From Candidatus Magnetobacterium casense (GTDB lineage: Bacteria > Nitrospirota > Thermodesulfovibrionia > Thermodesulfovibrionales > Magnetobacteriaceae): DNA of 64,000 nucleotides. The stretch spans positions 1 to 64,000 of the forward strand of contig NZ_JMFO01000004.1 in the NCBI RefSeq assembly GCF_000714715.1, in the 5' to 3' direction. The notes under the pieces were generated by a model, which was not told where the DNA came from, searched no databases, and saw only the letters and a list, made by a program, of their open reading frames with translations. Below, in pieces: positions 46,050 to 53,273 of this stretch (positions are counted from its first letter, which is position 1; each line of letters begins with the position of its first letter). The position numbers were made by a program, and so were the translations under genes.

Positions 46050-46204
46050 TGAAGATAAAGAAGCATTTATCATTTGGAGCTTTAGTGAAGGTATTTTCCA
46101 CTATCCTGGAAAAGATACAGGATTACAGGCAAGCCGGCAAGGTAAAATACACCATACATAACGTGTTCATGTCTGGCCTTGCTATGATGTTCTTTCAGGG
46201 GTAG
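46050..46204 (+). pseudogene. IS relic: N-terminus of an ISNCY-like transposase
   Basis: Reads MKIKKHLSFGALVKVFSTILEKIQDYRQAGKVKYTIHNVFMSGLAMMFFQG. The pattern H/Y-L-S-F-x-x-L ... DYR-x-x-G-K-x-x-x-x-I-x-x-x-x-M-S-x-x-A-M-x-F-F-Q is that of the start of ISNCY-type transposases. The frame stops right at an inverted repeat (46201). Confidence 0.6.
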
Positions 46205-46358
46205 TCCTGTACAAGTAGTGATGCATGTAGACTAAACCCTCATTATTCAATAGTCCATGTCATTCCCACGAAAGTGAGAATCCATCTTTAAAAACAGCAT
46301 TAAATACCTGATTAGGAAAAACCACCAAAGAATAGTATCACTACCTCTACAGGACTAC
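46201..46358. repeat. 158-bp element with 22-bp inverted ends
   Basis: Left end gtagtcctgtacaagtagtg (46201-46222) and right end (46337-46358) are inverted copies with 2 of 22 mismatches. The inside includes a small palindrome (46262-46281, attcccacgaaagtgagaat) of a type common in bacteria. It could be a MITE or the ends of a deleted IS. Confidence 0.5.
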
Positions 46359-46370
46359 CGTGAGTTTTAC

Positions 46371-46586
46371 ATGAATCCTGAAGAGATGCCAGTACACAAG
46401 ACTCCGCAGGAGCAGGAGATGTTAGATTTCCTAAAGAGTGCAAAAATAACTGATCCCAAAGTCCTGGAATATGTGTTAAAAACATGGCTCCCACTTGTTC
46501 AAACAAGCAATGGCGAACCAAATCCTTTGTTTGATATTATTACAAGTCTTGCTAAAAACAAACGAACCCCACGAAGAATAAAATAA
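46371..46586 (+). CDS. Short hypothetical protein
   Basis: 71 residues (MNPEEMPVHKTPQEQEMLDFL ... SLAKNKRTPRRIK), polar and helical with a basic tail. No ribosome-binding site is evident, and the frame is open upstream into the 158-bp element, so it may be the 3' part of a broken gene. No family recognised. Confidence 0.3.
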   Translation: MNPEEMPVHKTPQEQEMLDFLKSAKITDPKVLEYVLKTWLPLVQTSNGEPNPLFDIITSLAKNKRTPRRIK

Positions 46587-46673
46587 AACGAGCTTGCGAT
46601 TAACATCTCAACTTCCTATCGGTAAAACAGCTCAAAGCAGGAGGTAACGCAAACATTGACAAACGGAGGCGAC

Positions 46674-46865
46674 ATGGATGATAATATAGGTATATTAGAA
46701 GCAACGCTACCGGCGTTGAGAACAAAATTTAGTGGGTATAGAGAGGAGCAATTAATGGAAAGAAAACCTTTGGAACTGACCGACAAGGAAGCCTATCTTG
46801 ATTATCTTAAGTCGATAGCTGAAAAATACCCTTTCTTAGCGGTGATGGGGTTGCGTGTACTATAA
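46674..46865 (+). CDS. Short acidic hypothetical protein
   Basis: 63 residues from ATG 46674, preceded by GGAGG (MDDNIGILEATLPALRTKFSGYREEQLMERKPLELTDKEAYLDYLKSIAEKYPFLAVMGLRVL). Helical. It is followed by two further small genes with tight spacing (46873, 47121), so it probably opens a three-gene operon ending in the DUF3782-like nuclease. No family recognised. Confidence 0.5.
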   Translation: MDDNIGILEATLPALRTKFSGYREEQLMERKPLELTDKEAYLDYLKSIAEKYPFLAVMGLRVL

Positions 46866-46872
46866 GAGATAG

Positions 46873-47124
46873 ATGTTAAGGCAGTATAAGAGGGCTCAAT
46901 TTTACAATGAGATGTGTAGCTTTAACGCTCTAATTCTTGAACTTCAAAACATTCGGTATCTTCATACATCGCAAATTGAGGTATTGCGTGTATATATACA
47001 GTTTGAGAATATGGCTTCACATGGGAATGAGGTATCGGTGGAGACGGCACAATGGGCGTTGGAGGCGATACCGGCCATACTGGACGAAATAAAGGCAAAA
47101 ACGCTACAGGAGGTAACACCATGA
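46873..47124 (+). CDS. Hypothetical helical protein
   Basis: 83 residues, helical (YKRAQFYNEMCSFNALILELQNIRYLHTSQIEVLRVYIQFENM). It starts 7 bases after the previous stop and overlaps the next gene by four bases (ATGA), so it is co-translated with the PD-(D/E)XK gene. Its role is unknown; a partner or inhibitor of that nuclease is possible. Confidence 0.5.
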   Translation: MLRQYKRAQFYNEMCSFNALILELQNIRYLHTSQIEVLRVYIQFENMASHGNEVSVETAQWALEAIPAILDEIKAKTLQEVTP

Positions 47125-47696
47125 CGTTTGAAGACGTAATGATGGGCTTTGAGGCTATCGGGAAGGACTTTGAGGCTATCGGGAAGGACTTTGAGAGGAT
47201 GAGGAAGGATTCTGAGGAAAGAGGAAAAGAGCTTAAAGATGTAGTCGCAGGTCTTAGAGAAACACGGGAGACCGTGAACGCACTGACTGGCAAATGGGGG
47301 AATTTTGTGGTAGGGTTAGTTTTACCGGCAACAAAGAAAATGTTCAAGGAACGTGGGATTGTTCTAAAAAACATTTTTAAAGGCGCTGAAAGCGACGAAG
47401 AAGACGCTAACATGGAAATAGATATCCTGGCTGTTAATGGTGAATACGTAGTAGCAATAGAGGTTAAGAGTACATTAGGGGTAGACGATGTGAATGATCA
47501 CCTGACCAGACTGTCCAAGTTTAAACAAGCATTTCCTACTTACGCTGACCGGCAGGTCATAGGTGCCGTAGCAGGCATTGTCATAAACAAAGGGGTTGAT
47601 CGATATGCTTATCAAAAAGGGCTGTTTGTTATCGGACAGAGCGGCGATACGGTCACGATACTCAACGATGAGAAGTTTAAACCTCGGTGCTTTTGA
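47121..47696 (+). CDS. PD-(D/E)XK nuclease-like protein (DUF3782 type)
   Basis: 191 residues from ATG 47121 (AGGAGG at 47106-47111). The first ~60 residues are a charged coiled coil with an in-frame 24-base duplication (FEAIGKD twice). Then a conserved hinge (LTGKWGNFVVGLVLPATKKMF) and the nuclease core: MEIDILAVNGEYVVAIEVKSTLG (D and E-x-K), a helix, and DRYAYQKGLFVIGQSG. It resembles the partial protein at 2-487. These proteins are widespread, multicopy and uncharacterised. Three short genes with overlaps form one unit here. Confidence 0.75.
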   Translation: MTFEDVMMGFEAIGKDFEAIGKDFERMRKDSEERGKELKDVVAGLRETRETVNALTGKWGNFVVGLVLPATKKMFKERGIVLKNIFKGAESDEEDANMEIDILAVNGEYVVAIEVKSTLGVDDVNDHLTRLSKFKQAFPTYADRQVIGAVAGIVINKGVDRYAYQKGLFVIGQSGDTVTILNDEKFKPRCF

Positions 47697-47740
47697 AACA
47701 ACTTTAATTCCGTAGAATTCTACAGAATTAAAATTCTTAA

Positions 47741-47839
47741 TTACTTATCAAAATCTTCCAACACATCGGCAAGTTCCCCCATCTTTAGAGTTTCCGGAGA
47801 TACACCTTCTCCAGAAAACTTTATTTCCATTATATCCAT
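47741..47839 (-). pseudogene. 32-codon 5' fragment of an unknown gene
   Basis: Reads MDIMEIKFSGEGVSPETLKMGELADVLEDFDK. The pattern (F-x-G-x-G-V-x-P-E-T-x-x-x-x-x-L-A-x-x-L) is one I associate with the start of longer hypothetical proteins, so this is probably a truncated gene. Next to it (47704-47731) is an imperfect palindrome centred on gaattc that could end transcription from either side. Confidence 0.35.
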
Positions 47840-47987
47840 ACCCGTGTCTCCATACCTCTACTATACCACACCCACCACCAACCCGTAAACTCAAGACGTG
47901 GTGTCGGGTTTTGAGGAAAGGGAAAAATCTTACCACAAAGCTAATTTTTCTCTTGACATGTTCTTATCTCTACGCCAAGATAAAACC

Positions 47988-48215
47988 ATGAGACAAACGA
48001 CAGAGACAACAAAGAAGGCAACGACGATGACAGCAGCACCGATAGCAACACCGACCACAGCAATAGCCCAGACAGCCAGGGCGCTCGGGCTGACGGAGAT
48101 GGAGGTAATCGAGTCAGAGGTGGAGAGTTTAACCAACGGCTATCTGGCAATCGGGGACTTGTCACCGGAGGCACAGATGATAGCGTCACAGATGGGGTAC
48201 TGCCCCGACATATAA
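47988..48215 (+). CDS. Hypothetical protein with Thr/Ala-rich N-terminus
   Basis: 75 residues from ATG 47988 (MRQTTETTKKATT); an in-frame ATG at 47958 is the alternative. The first half is rich in T and A; the second reads ALGLTEMEVIESEVESLTNGYLAIGDLSPEAQMIASQMGYCPDI. A TTGACA at 47953-47958 and AAGATA 18 bases on could be a promoter, giving a very short leader. First of a series of small phage-like genes on this strand. Confidence 0.4.
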   Translation: MRQTTETTKKATTMTAAPIATPTTAIAQTARALGLTEMEVIESEVESLTNGYLAIGDLSPEAQMIASQMGYCPDI

Positions 48216-48299
48216 CAATCAAACCAGGGGCGAGGGTGACAACCCCTCCCCCGAAAGGAGGCATTTAATGATAGAAGAACAAGTAAAGGAAGCAGTGGC

Positions 48300-48452
48300 A
48301 TGAACAGATTGTGCGGATGCAGTATACCGGGCTGCACGAAGGAGATAACAAACAATTACCGTCGTTGGAAAAGACAGTACCTTGCAAGTCAGCGTAACAG
48401 GAAAGGGTTCCTGAGTTGGCCGTGGAATACCGTATGGAATTATGCGGCATAG
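48300..48452 (+). CDS. 50-residue basic Cys-containing peptide
   Basis: Reads MNRLCGCSIPGCTKEITNNYRRWKRQYLASQRNRKGFLSWPWNTVWNYAA. It has C-x-C and another Cys, then a basic stretch. It is preceded by an 11-codon ORF (48268-48303, MIEEQVKEAVA) with a perfect AAGGAGG, whose stop overlaps this ATG (ATGA), so this gene would be read by coupling. Unknown function. Confidence 0.35.
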   Translation: MNRLCGCSIPGCTKEITNNYRRWKRQYLASQRNRKGFLSWPWNTVWNYAA

Positions 48453-48467
48453 AAAGGAGGTGATAGC

Positions 48468-48563
48468 ATGAGCGAAGAGACAAACGTCGTAGAGGCAACA
48501 GAAGAGCCGATAGAAGAAGTAGAAGGCGATAAGGAAACAGAAGGCCCCGAAGCCGAAGACTAA
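48468..48563 (+). CDS. 31-residue very acidic peptide
   Basis: Reads MSEETNVVEATEEPIEEVEG and ends EGPEAED; 14 of 31 residues are D or E. It has an ideal GGAGGTGAT ribosome-binding site (48457-48465), stronger than most genes here. A DNA-mimic or chaperone-like phage peptide is conceivable, but nothing proves it. Confidence 0.4.
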   Translation: MSEETNVVEATEEPIEEVEGDKETEGPEAED

Positions 48564-48675
48564 ACGGCAAAGCAAACACCACAGGCCGGGCGGAGAAAGG
48601 AGAGCGACCGCAGACAGCCCGACTCTCTCCCGCTCCGGTGGGAGACCTAGCCGACAATAAAACATTGGAGGGAAC

Positions 48676-48771
48676 ATGAAGGGATTATTGTTTATAGGTA
48701 TAGGAAATAAGGCATCAATCAGAATGCTGATACAGATAGCGCAAAGGAGAAACAATGCAAGATATAGTTGA
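48676..48771 (+). CDS. 31-residue basic peptide overlapping the nuclease gene
   Basis: Reads MKGLLFIGIGNKASIRMLIQ and ends AQRRNNARYS. GGAGG lies 6 bases before the ATG. Its last 17 bases overlap the start of the RecB-like gene at 48755, so it may couple translation to that gene. Upstream (48585-48650) is a GC-rich region with potential to fold. Confidence 0.3.
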   Translation: MKGLLFIGIGNKASIRMLIQIAQRRNNARYS

Positions 48772-49508
48772 CACACAAGAGGTCGTGCCGGAGGTCATAA
48801 AGAAACCGTATCTGTCGTACTCAAAGATATCGATGTTTCTTAAATGCCCACGGCAATATGAATACCGGTATATGCAAGGTCTTAAACGGCCACCGTCGGG
48901 CGCCATGAAACAATCGAGTGCCTTTCACGAGACGGCAGAGGTCAACTACAAACAAAAAATCTTCTCTGAAACAGACATGTCGCTTGCAGATATGCTGGAT
49001 ACGTTCTCTCAAAGGTTTGACGAAATCTTTGCACTGGAGGAAGTTGTCTCTGATGAGGGTCACACACAAGACAAACTCAAAGAGCAAGGTGTCGAGATCG
49101 TCAAGGTACACCATGCAGAAATCGCACCGACAGTACAACCTGCATTGGTAGAAGAGAAATTCCTAATCAGCCTCGGAAATGATTTCCCATTTGACCTGTT
49201 AGGCATATGGGATGTCGTAACTACCGATAATCTTATTATTGATAACAAGGCTTACAGCAAGACGCCTTCCCAAAACGATATCGATACAGACCTGCAACTT
49301 ACCGCTTATGCCCTGGGGTTTCGCATTTCACAACAACAGAAAGGCTGTGCAAATATCGACAACACGTACAAATGATGAATGTCGATGGTTACTTGGACTG
49401 ATTGAAAAAATAGTAATGGCGATCATCGAAGGAAATTTCTATCCTAACCCCACAGGCTGGCATTGCAGTCCTAAGTTTTGTGGGTATTGGGATATGTGCA
49501 AGAAATAG
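48755..49508 (+). pseudogene. RecB-family PD-(D/E)XK exonuclease of the phage recombination module, frameshifted
   Basis: First frame 48755-49375: LSYSKISMFLKCPRQYEYRYMQGLKRPPSGAMKQSSAFHE is the Cas4/RecB-like N-terminus; the active site follows as GIWDVVTTDNLIIDNKAYS with QLTAYALG. The frame is then lost (DNTYK stop) and the C-terminus continues in another frame to 49508 (TTRTNDECRWLLGLIEKIV ... YPNPTGWHCSPKFCGYWDMC) with the usual cysteines. Compared with the family a segment of roughly 40 residues is missing at the junction near 49345. The nuclease core may still fold, but the gene looks damaged. GAGAAAC precedes the ATG. Next is the Sak4-like ATPase. Confidence 0.75.
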
Positions 49509-49517
49509 GAGAAAAAC

Positions 49518-50651
49518 ATGCGAACAGATGTTACATTGCCGGAAGAGAATAACGGTAAAAAAATCAAACTTAGGTGGGACCCGGTACTAAATAAGACTGT
49601 CCCTATTGAGCAAGAAGTTACAGAGACAAAACAAGAGGTTATACCCCTTCAGTCTCAAGGAAACACCGAGGTCAATCTGGACTTCACAGAAAAGAAACTG
49701 GCCACAACAACAAGAACAAGGTCAGCCAAGGAAAGTACAGAGAAGAAGCCGACTACTGTCCCTTATGTTCCAAACCCGTTCTTTAAACGAGCGGCGACAC
49801 TGGATCGCAGGGTAAAACTTTTTCTATGGGGGGATAGCGGAACAGGGAAAACAACATTGGCGTTACAATTTCCCAATCCCGTGGTGATAGATTTCGAGGG
49901 AGGGACGGCGCTGTATGGCGATAGCTGGGGTTTTGACGTCTTACGATCAAATTCCCCCGACGAAGTAATAGCCGCTGTGGATTGGCTGCTTAAAAGTAAG
50001 CACAACTATAGAACGCTTGTAGTTGATCCAATTACCGTGTTTTGGGATTCGCTTCAAAAGAAGTGGAGCGACATCTTTATAACCCTCAACAAGACAAGCA
50101 AGGGATACAAGTACGAGTTCTACGACCTGCAACCCAAGGACTGGCAAACTATCAAATCAGAGTTTAAAGGCTTCCTGCGTAAGCTCATGTCCCTTGATAT
50201 GAACGTTATCGTTACGGCCAGAGAAAAAACTAAGTATAAAGAAGGCTCCATGATGGTTGCCATTGGTGAGACTTTTGACGGAGAAAAGTCTTTGCCGTAC
50301 ATGTTTGATACGATTGTTCGTCTGTATCTTGATGAGACAGGCAGACACATCGGGACATGTCTCAAGGATCGAAGTAACAAGTTGCCGAAAGGAGACTTTG
50401 AGGTATCGTATGCTTTCTTTGAGAGAATATTTGGCAAGGATAGCCTTAATCGAGCTGCAAAGTCTGTCAGTGTCATCACAGATGAACAAAAGGAGAGGTT
50501 AGAGGAACTGCTTCAAATGTTTAACGTCTCAGAGGAACAGTTACGCACAAGACTGTCTGCCTACGACGCAGAGACCATTGAAGACCTGACGTCGCAGAAT
50601 GCGGTCATCATCATACAAAAACTTGAGGATGCCATCAAGAATAAAAGATAA
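49518..50651 (+). CDS. Phage RecA-like ATPase (AAA_24, Sak4-type)
   Basis: 377 residues. A polar N-terminus (about 1-85) precedes a RecA-like core: Walker A GDSGTGKTTLALQFPNPVVIDFEGG, a Walker B-type strand YRTLVVDPITVFWDSL, and MNVIVTAREKTKY. This is the AAA_24 / Sak4 group, single-strand annealing or recombinase-like proteins of phages. Its neighbours, a RecB-like nuclease and a RecD-like helicase, fit a phage recombination module. AGGAG precedes the ATG at 49518, 9 bases after the nuclease stop. The C-terminal 60 residues are helical. This gene appears intact. Confidence 0.85.
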   Translation: MRTDVTLPEENNGKKIKLRWDPVLNKTVPIEQEVTETKQEVIPLQSQGNTEVNLDFTEKKLATTTRTRSAKESTEKKPTTVPYVPNPFFKRAATLDRRVKLFLWGDSGTGKTTLALQFPNPVVIDFEGGTALYGDSWGFDVLRSNSPDEVIAAVDWLLKSKHNYRTLVVDPITVFWDSLQKKWSDIFITLNKTSKGYKYEFYDLQPKDWQTIKSEFKGFLRKLMSLDMNVIVTAREKTKYKEGSMMVAIGETFDGEKSLPYMFDTIVRLYLDETGRHIGTCLKDRSNKLPKGDFEVSYAFFERIFGKDSLNRAAKSVSVITDEQKERLEELLQMFNVSEEQLRTRLSAYDAETIEDLTSQNAVIIIQKLEDAIKNKR

Positions 50652-50661
50652 GGAGAAAAAC

Positions 50662-51018
50662 ATGCAAGCCGTAACAGATTCAGAGATTGACAATATCCAG
50701 GAGATTGAGGTCAATGTTGACGGTTTTGAGGAAGATCAAAAAGAGGCATTGAACAAGGCACTTGCAAACAAGGTATTTATTCTGACCGGTGCCCCTGGCA
50801 CAGGCAAGACTTATACGCTTAAAAAGATTATCGAGGTGTTTAAGTCACAAAAGGTTATACTTGCAGCCCCCACAGGTAAGGCGGCAAAACGTATCTATGA
50901 GCAAACAGGGATAGAAGCCTGCACCATCCCCTATGAAGATAGACATAAAGACAGCACATATTACCGTACCGATAATGCCGTGGAAGTAAGGGGTGCATTT
51001 CCGCATTGCATCAAATAA
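50662..51018 (+). pseudogene. RecD-like helicase, truncated at the island's right end
   Basis: The first ~85 residues are a superfamily 1 helicase start: FEEDQKEALNKALANKVFILTGAPGTGKTYTLKKII (Walker A) and ILAAPTGKAAKRIYEQTG (motif Ia). Then the frame runs into the 99-bp repeat at 50962, where it translates the creA end in another frame ([18 protein letters not shown]) and stops. All other helicase motifs are missing. AGGAG precedes the ATG. So the gene was cut when the right boundary formed or by a later deletion. Confidence 0.8.
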
Positions 51019-51060
51019 ATCCTGTGTCCAAGCCCACCTACAGAGTATCACAGGGTGTCA
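50962..51060 (+). repeat. 99-bp direct repeat, right end of the island (attR-like)
   Basis: Second copy of 42807-42905. It includes the last creA codons with one silent change and the stop. To its right are a minus-strand small membrane protein and the OsmC/CysM operon, which look chromosomal. Confidence 0.93.
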
Positions 51061-51118
51061 AACCTGCCAAGTTACAGGCAGTGTAACTTGGACATGAAGG
51101 ATAACAGAAACGACTAGG

Positions 51119-51367
51119 TTAGTGCATGAAAAAGGCCCTCATAACAAGAGAGACAACACCAGCTATCAGTATGCCCATCATCCACTTAAGTAAAAGCAGT
51201 TCGCCCCTGATGATAGCAATATCATCTCTAACCTTGGATATGTCATCCTTCGTCGCCAAGTCTCTCCGTGTATCAAGACCGGCCTCATTGATGACCTTGA
51301 TAAAGGCGTCCGTGCCCTCGTCACCGAGCTTGTCTCTTAGGGCCTTTGGTATCGTTATTACACTCAT
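51119..51367 (-). CDS. Small coiled-coil membrane protein (DUF1640-like)
   Basis: 82 residues from ATG 51367 (MSVITIPKALRDKLGDEGTDAFIKVINEAG); codons upstream of that are not convincing. A helical domain with LATKDDISKVRDDIAIIRGELLLLKWMMGILIAGVVSLVMRAFF follows: a short coiled coil and then one membrane helix at the C-terminus. This layout is that of DUF1640/CCDC90-like proteins, which are often found near toxin-antitoxin or mobile genes; the function is unknown. Confidence 0.65.
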   Translation of the reverse strand: MSVITIPKALRDKLGDEGTDAFIKVINEAGLDTRRDLATKDDISKVRDDIAIIRGELLLLKWMMGILIAGVVSLVMRAFFMH

Positions 51368-51500
51368 GAACTTATTGTACAATCCCACATGTAAAAACGC
51401 AACCCCCAGTAAAAAATTATCCTGTTGCAATTAATCGCAGAATAATGTATACTATTTCTGTATATTGAACTTAACTAATTAATAAGGAGGACTAAGATAA

Positions 51501-51644
51501 GTGGTTGCTGAAGGTATAAACATAAAGTGTTTTGTGTGTGGCGCGGAGGACAAGGACCGTGTGTATCTGGAGTGCTACCATGAGGCGCAGAAAAAGGCCG
51601 TGTGTGTTCACTGTATGCCGATCCTGATACATGGGGCACACTAA
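51501..51644 (+). CDS. 47-residue zinc-ribbon-like protein
   Basis: Starts at GTG 51501 with AAGGAGG at 51484-51490. Reads VVAEGINIKCFVCGAEDKDR and ends CVHCMPILIHGAH; the two C-x2-C pairs (CFVC and CVHC), about 25 residues apart, fit a zinc site. It is 38 bases from the OsmC gene and in the same direction, so it may be the first gene of a short operon with OsmC and cysteine synthase. Family not recognised. Confidence 0.6.
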   Translation: MVAEGINIKCFVCGAEDKDRVYLECYHEAQKKAVCVHCMPILIHGAH

Positions 51645-51681
51645 ACAATTGCCATAGCCGCTGCGTAAGAGAGGGGTAAGA

Positions 51682-52089
51682 ATGGACATTAAGATTACGT
51701 TTCCCGGTGGAAAGCGTGTAAATGCCGAAGTCGATGGCATGACGATAGCAACCGATCAGTCGGTGAAAAATGGCGGTGATGGCAGCGCCCCTGAGCCGTT
51801 TAAGTACTTCCTGGCCTCAGTGGGAACGTGTGCCGGAATATATGTGCTGAGTTTCTGCCAGAAAAACGGTATCCCCACCGAAGGCATTACGCTGACTCAA
51901 CACCATGAGTACGCCAATGACCCCAGTGGAAAACCATATATGGCCAAACTGTCTATAAACATACACGTGCCCAGGGGGTTCCCGGAAAAATACTATGACG
52001 CCATAGTCCGCGTGGCCGACCAGTGCGCCGTAAAAAAGGCCATCATGTCGCCTCCGGAATTCGCCGTAAAAACAGTGGTTGGTGAGTAA
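51682..52089 (+). CDS. OsmC family protein
   Basis: 135 residues: an N-terminal beta part (DIKITFPGGKRVNAEVDGMTIATDQ), then FKYFLASVGTCAGIYVLSFCQKNGIP with the first redox Cys, and VRVADQCAVKKAIMSPP with the second Cys. OsmC/Ohr proteins reduce organic hydroperoxides with these two cysteines, or act on other thiols. GAGAGGGG site before ATG. Followed by cysteine synthase, which may reflect a sulfur or thiol theme. Confidence 0.88.
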   Translation: MDIKITFPGGKRVNAEVDGMTIATDQSVKNGGDGSAPEPFKYFLASVGTCAGIYVLSFCQKNGIPTEGITLTQHHEYANDPSGKPYMAKLSINIHVPRGFPEKYYDAIVRVADQCAVKKAIMSPPEFAVKTVVGE

Positions 52090-52137
52090 CCCCGTGAGGC
52101 AGAAAAAACCATTTGTGAGCGGAGTGCACACCCAACT

Positions 52138-53058
52138 ATGGTACAACCAATGGGCATAGTTGACGCCATAGGGCAGACGCCCGTGGTGAGCCTCAGTAGT
52201 CTGGACATAAACCCAAAGGTCAGACTCCTCGTAAAGCTCGAGGGCAATAACCCTGGCGGCTCGGTAAAGGACCGGATTGCCTATTACATGATCAGAGATG
52301 CGCAGCAGAGCCATAAGCTCAAAGACCACCACGTAATACTTGAACCTACCAGCGGCAACACCGGTATAGGACTTGCCATGATAGGGGCAGCGCTGGGATA
52401 CAAGGTCAAGCTCGTGATGCCCGAGTGCGTTAGCCTTGAACGCAGAATGACCCTCATGGTCTACGGTGCAGAGCTTGTCCTTAGTCCCGGGGATGAGGGT
52501 ACCGATGGTGCCATCAGACTCGCTCACAAAATATACGACCAGGACAGAAATGCCTACTTCATGCCAGACCAGTTCAACAATCCCGCAAACGTCAGAAGTC
52601 ACTACGAAACCACAGGCAGGGAAGTCTACGAGCAAACCAACGGTGAGATAAGCGTTTTTATCGCCGGCATGGGCACCACGGGTACTCTGATGGGCGTCAG
52701 CAAAAGACTCAAGGAGTATGACTCCTCGATCGAAATTATAGGCGTAGAGCCCGTCCTGGGACACAAAATTCAGGGACTGAAAAACATGTCCGAGTCCATT
52801 GTCCCGGGCATCTACGACCCCACCAGACTCGACGACAAGAGAATCGTCAACGACGACGACGCCTACAATACCGCCAGATGGCTGGCCATGAAGGAGGGCA
52901 TCTTTGTGGGAATGAGCAGTGGCGCCGCCCTCTACGTCGCCGTCAAAAAGGCACAGGAAATGACAGACGGCGTCATTGTCGTCATACTCCCAGACAGAGG
53001 CGACAGGTATCTCAGTACAACACTATTTAAGTCCATCTGCGCAAAGTGTCCACCATAA
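52138..53058 (+). CDS. cysM: Cysteine synthase (CysK/CysM type)
   Basis: 306 residues, PLP fold type II. The PLP lysine is in NPGGSVKDRIAYYMI, the substrate loop in EPTSGNTGIGLAMIGA, the phosphate loop in AGMGTTGTLMGVSKRLKE, and the end is VVILPDRGDRYLSTTLF. It makes cysteine from O-acetylserine (or O-phosphoserine) and sulfide. The length and the GDRYLST end agree with both CysK and CysM; the KSICAKCP tail with two Cys (CAKC) is unusual. It lies 48 bases after the OsmC gene. Confidence 0.92.
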   Translation: MVQPMGIVDAIGQTPVVSLSSLDINPKVRLLVKLEGNNPGGSVKDRIAYYMIRDAQQSHKLKDHHVILEPTSGNTGIGLAMIGAALGYKVKLVMPECVSLERRMTLMVYGAELVLSPGDEGTDGAIRLAHKIYDQDRNAYFMPDQFNNPANVRSHYETTGREVYEQTNGEISVFIAGMGTTGTLMGVSKRLKEYDSSIEIIGVEPVLGHKIQGLKNMSESIVPGIYDPTRLDDKRIVNDDDAYNTARWLAMKEGIFVGMSSGAALYVAVKKAQEMTDGVIVVILPDRGDRYLSTTLFKSICAKCPP

Positions 53059-53273
53059 CTCCTTAATATTTTACCGCTCTCTCTCCATTGTCTGCTTGCA
53101 CCTTTGCATGTACATATGCGTTATCCGTGTGTTTTGTCTTTGGTTATATGGTGGTTCAATTCTTGCAAGTATATTTGTCTGCGCAGTTTGTTTCATACGC
53201 GCTGGTTACGTTGGTTTAGATTATGTTGCAAATAAACAGACAAAAATTTGACAGGTACTAAGTGGAGGCAAGG

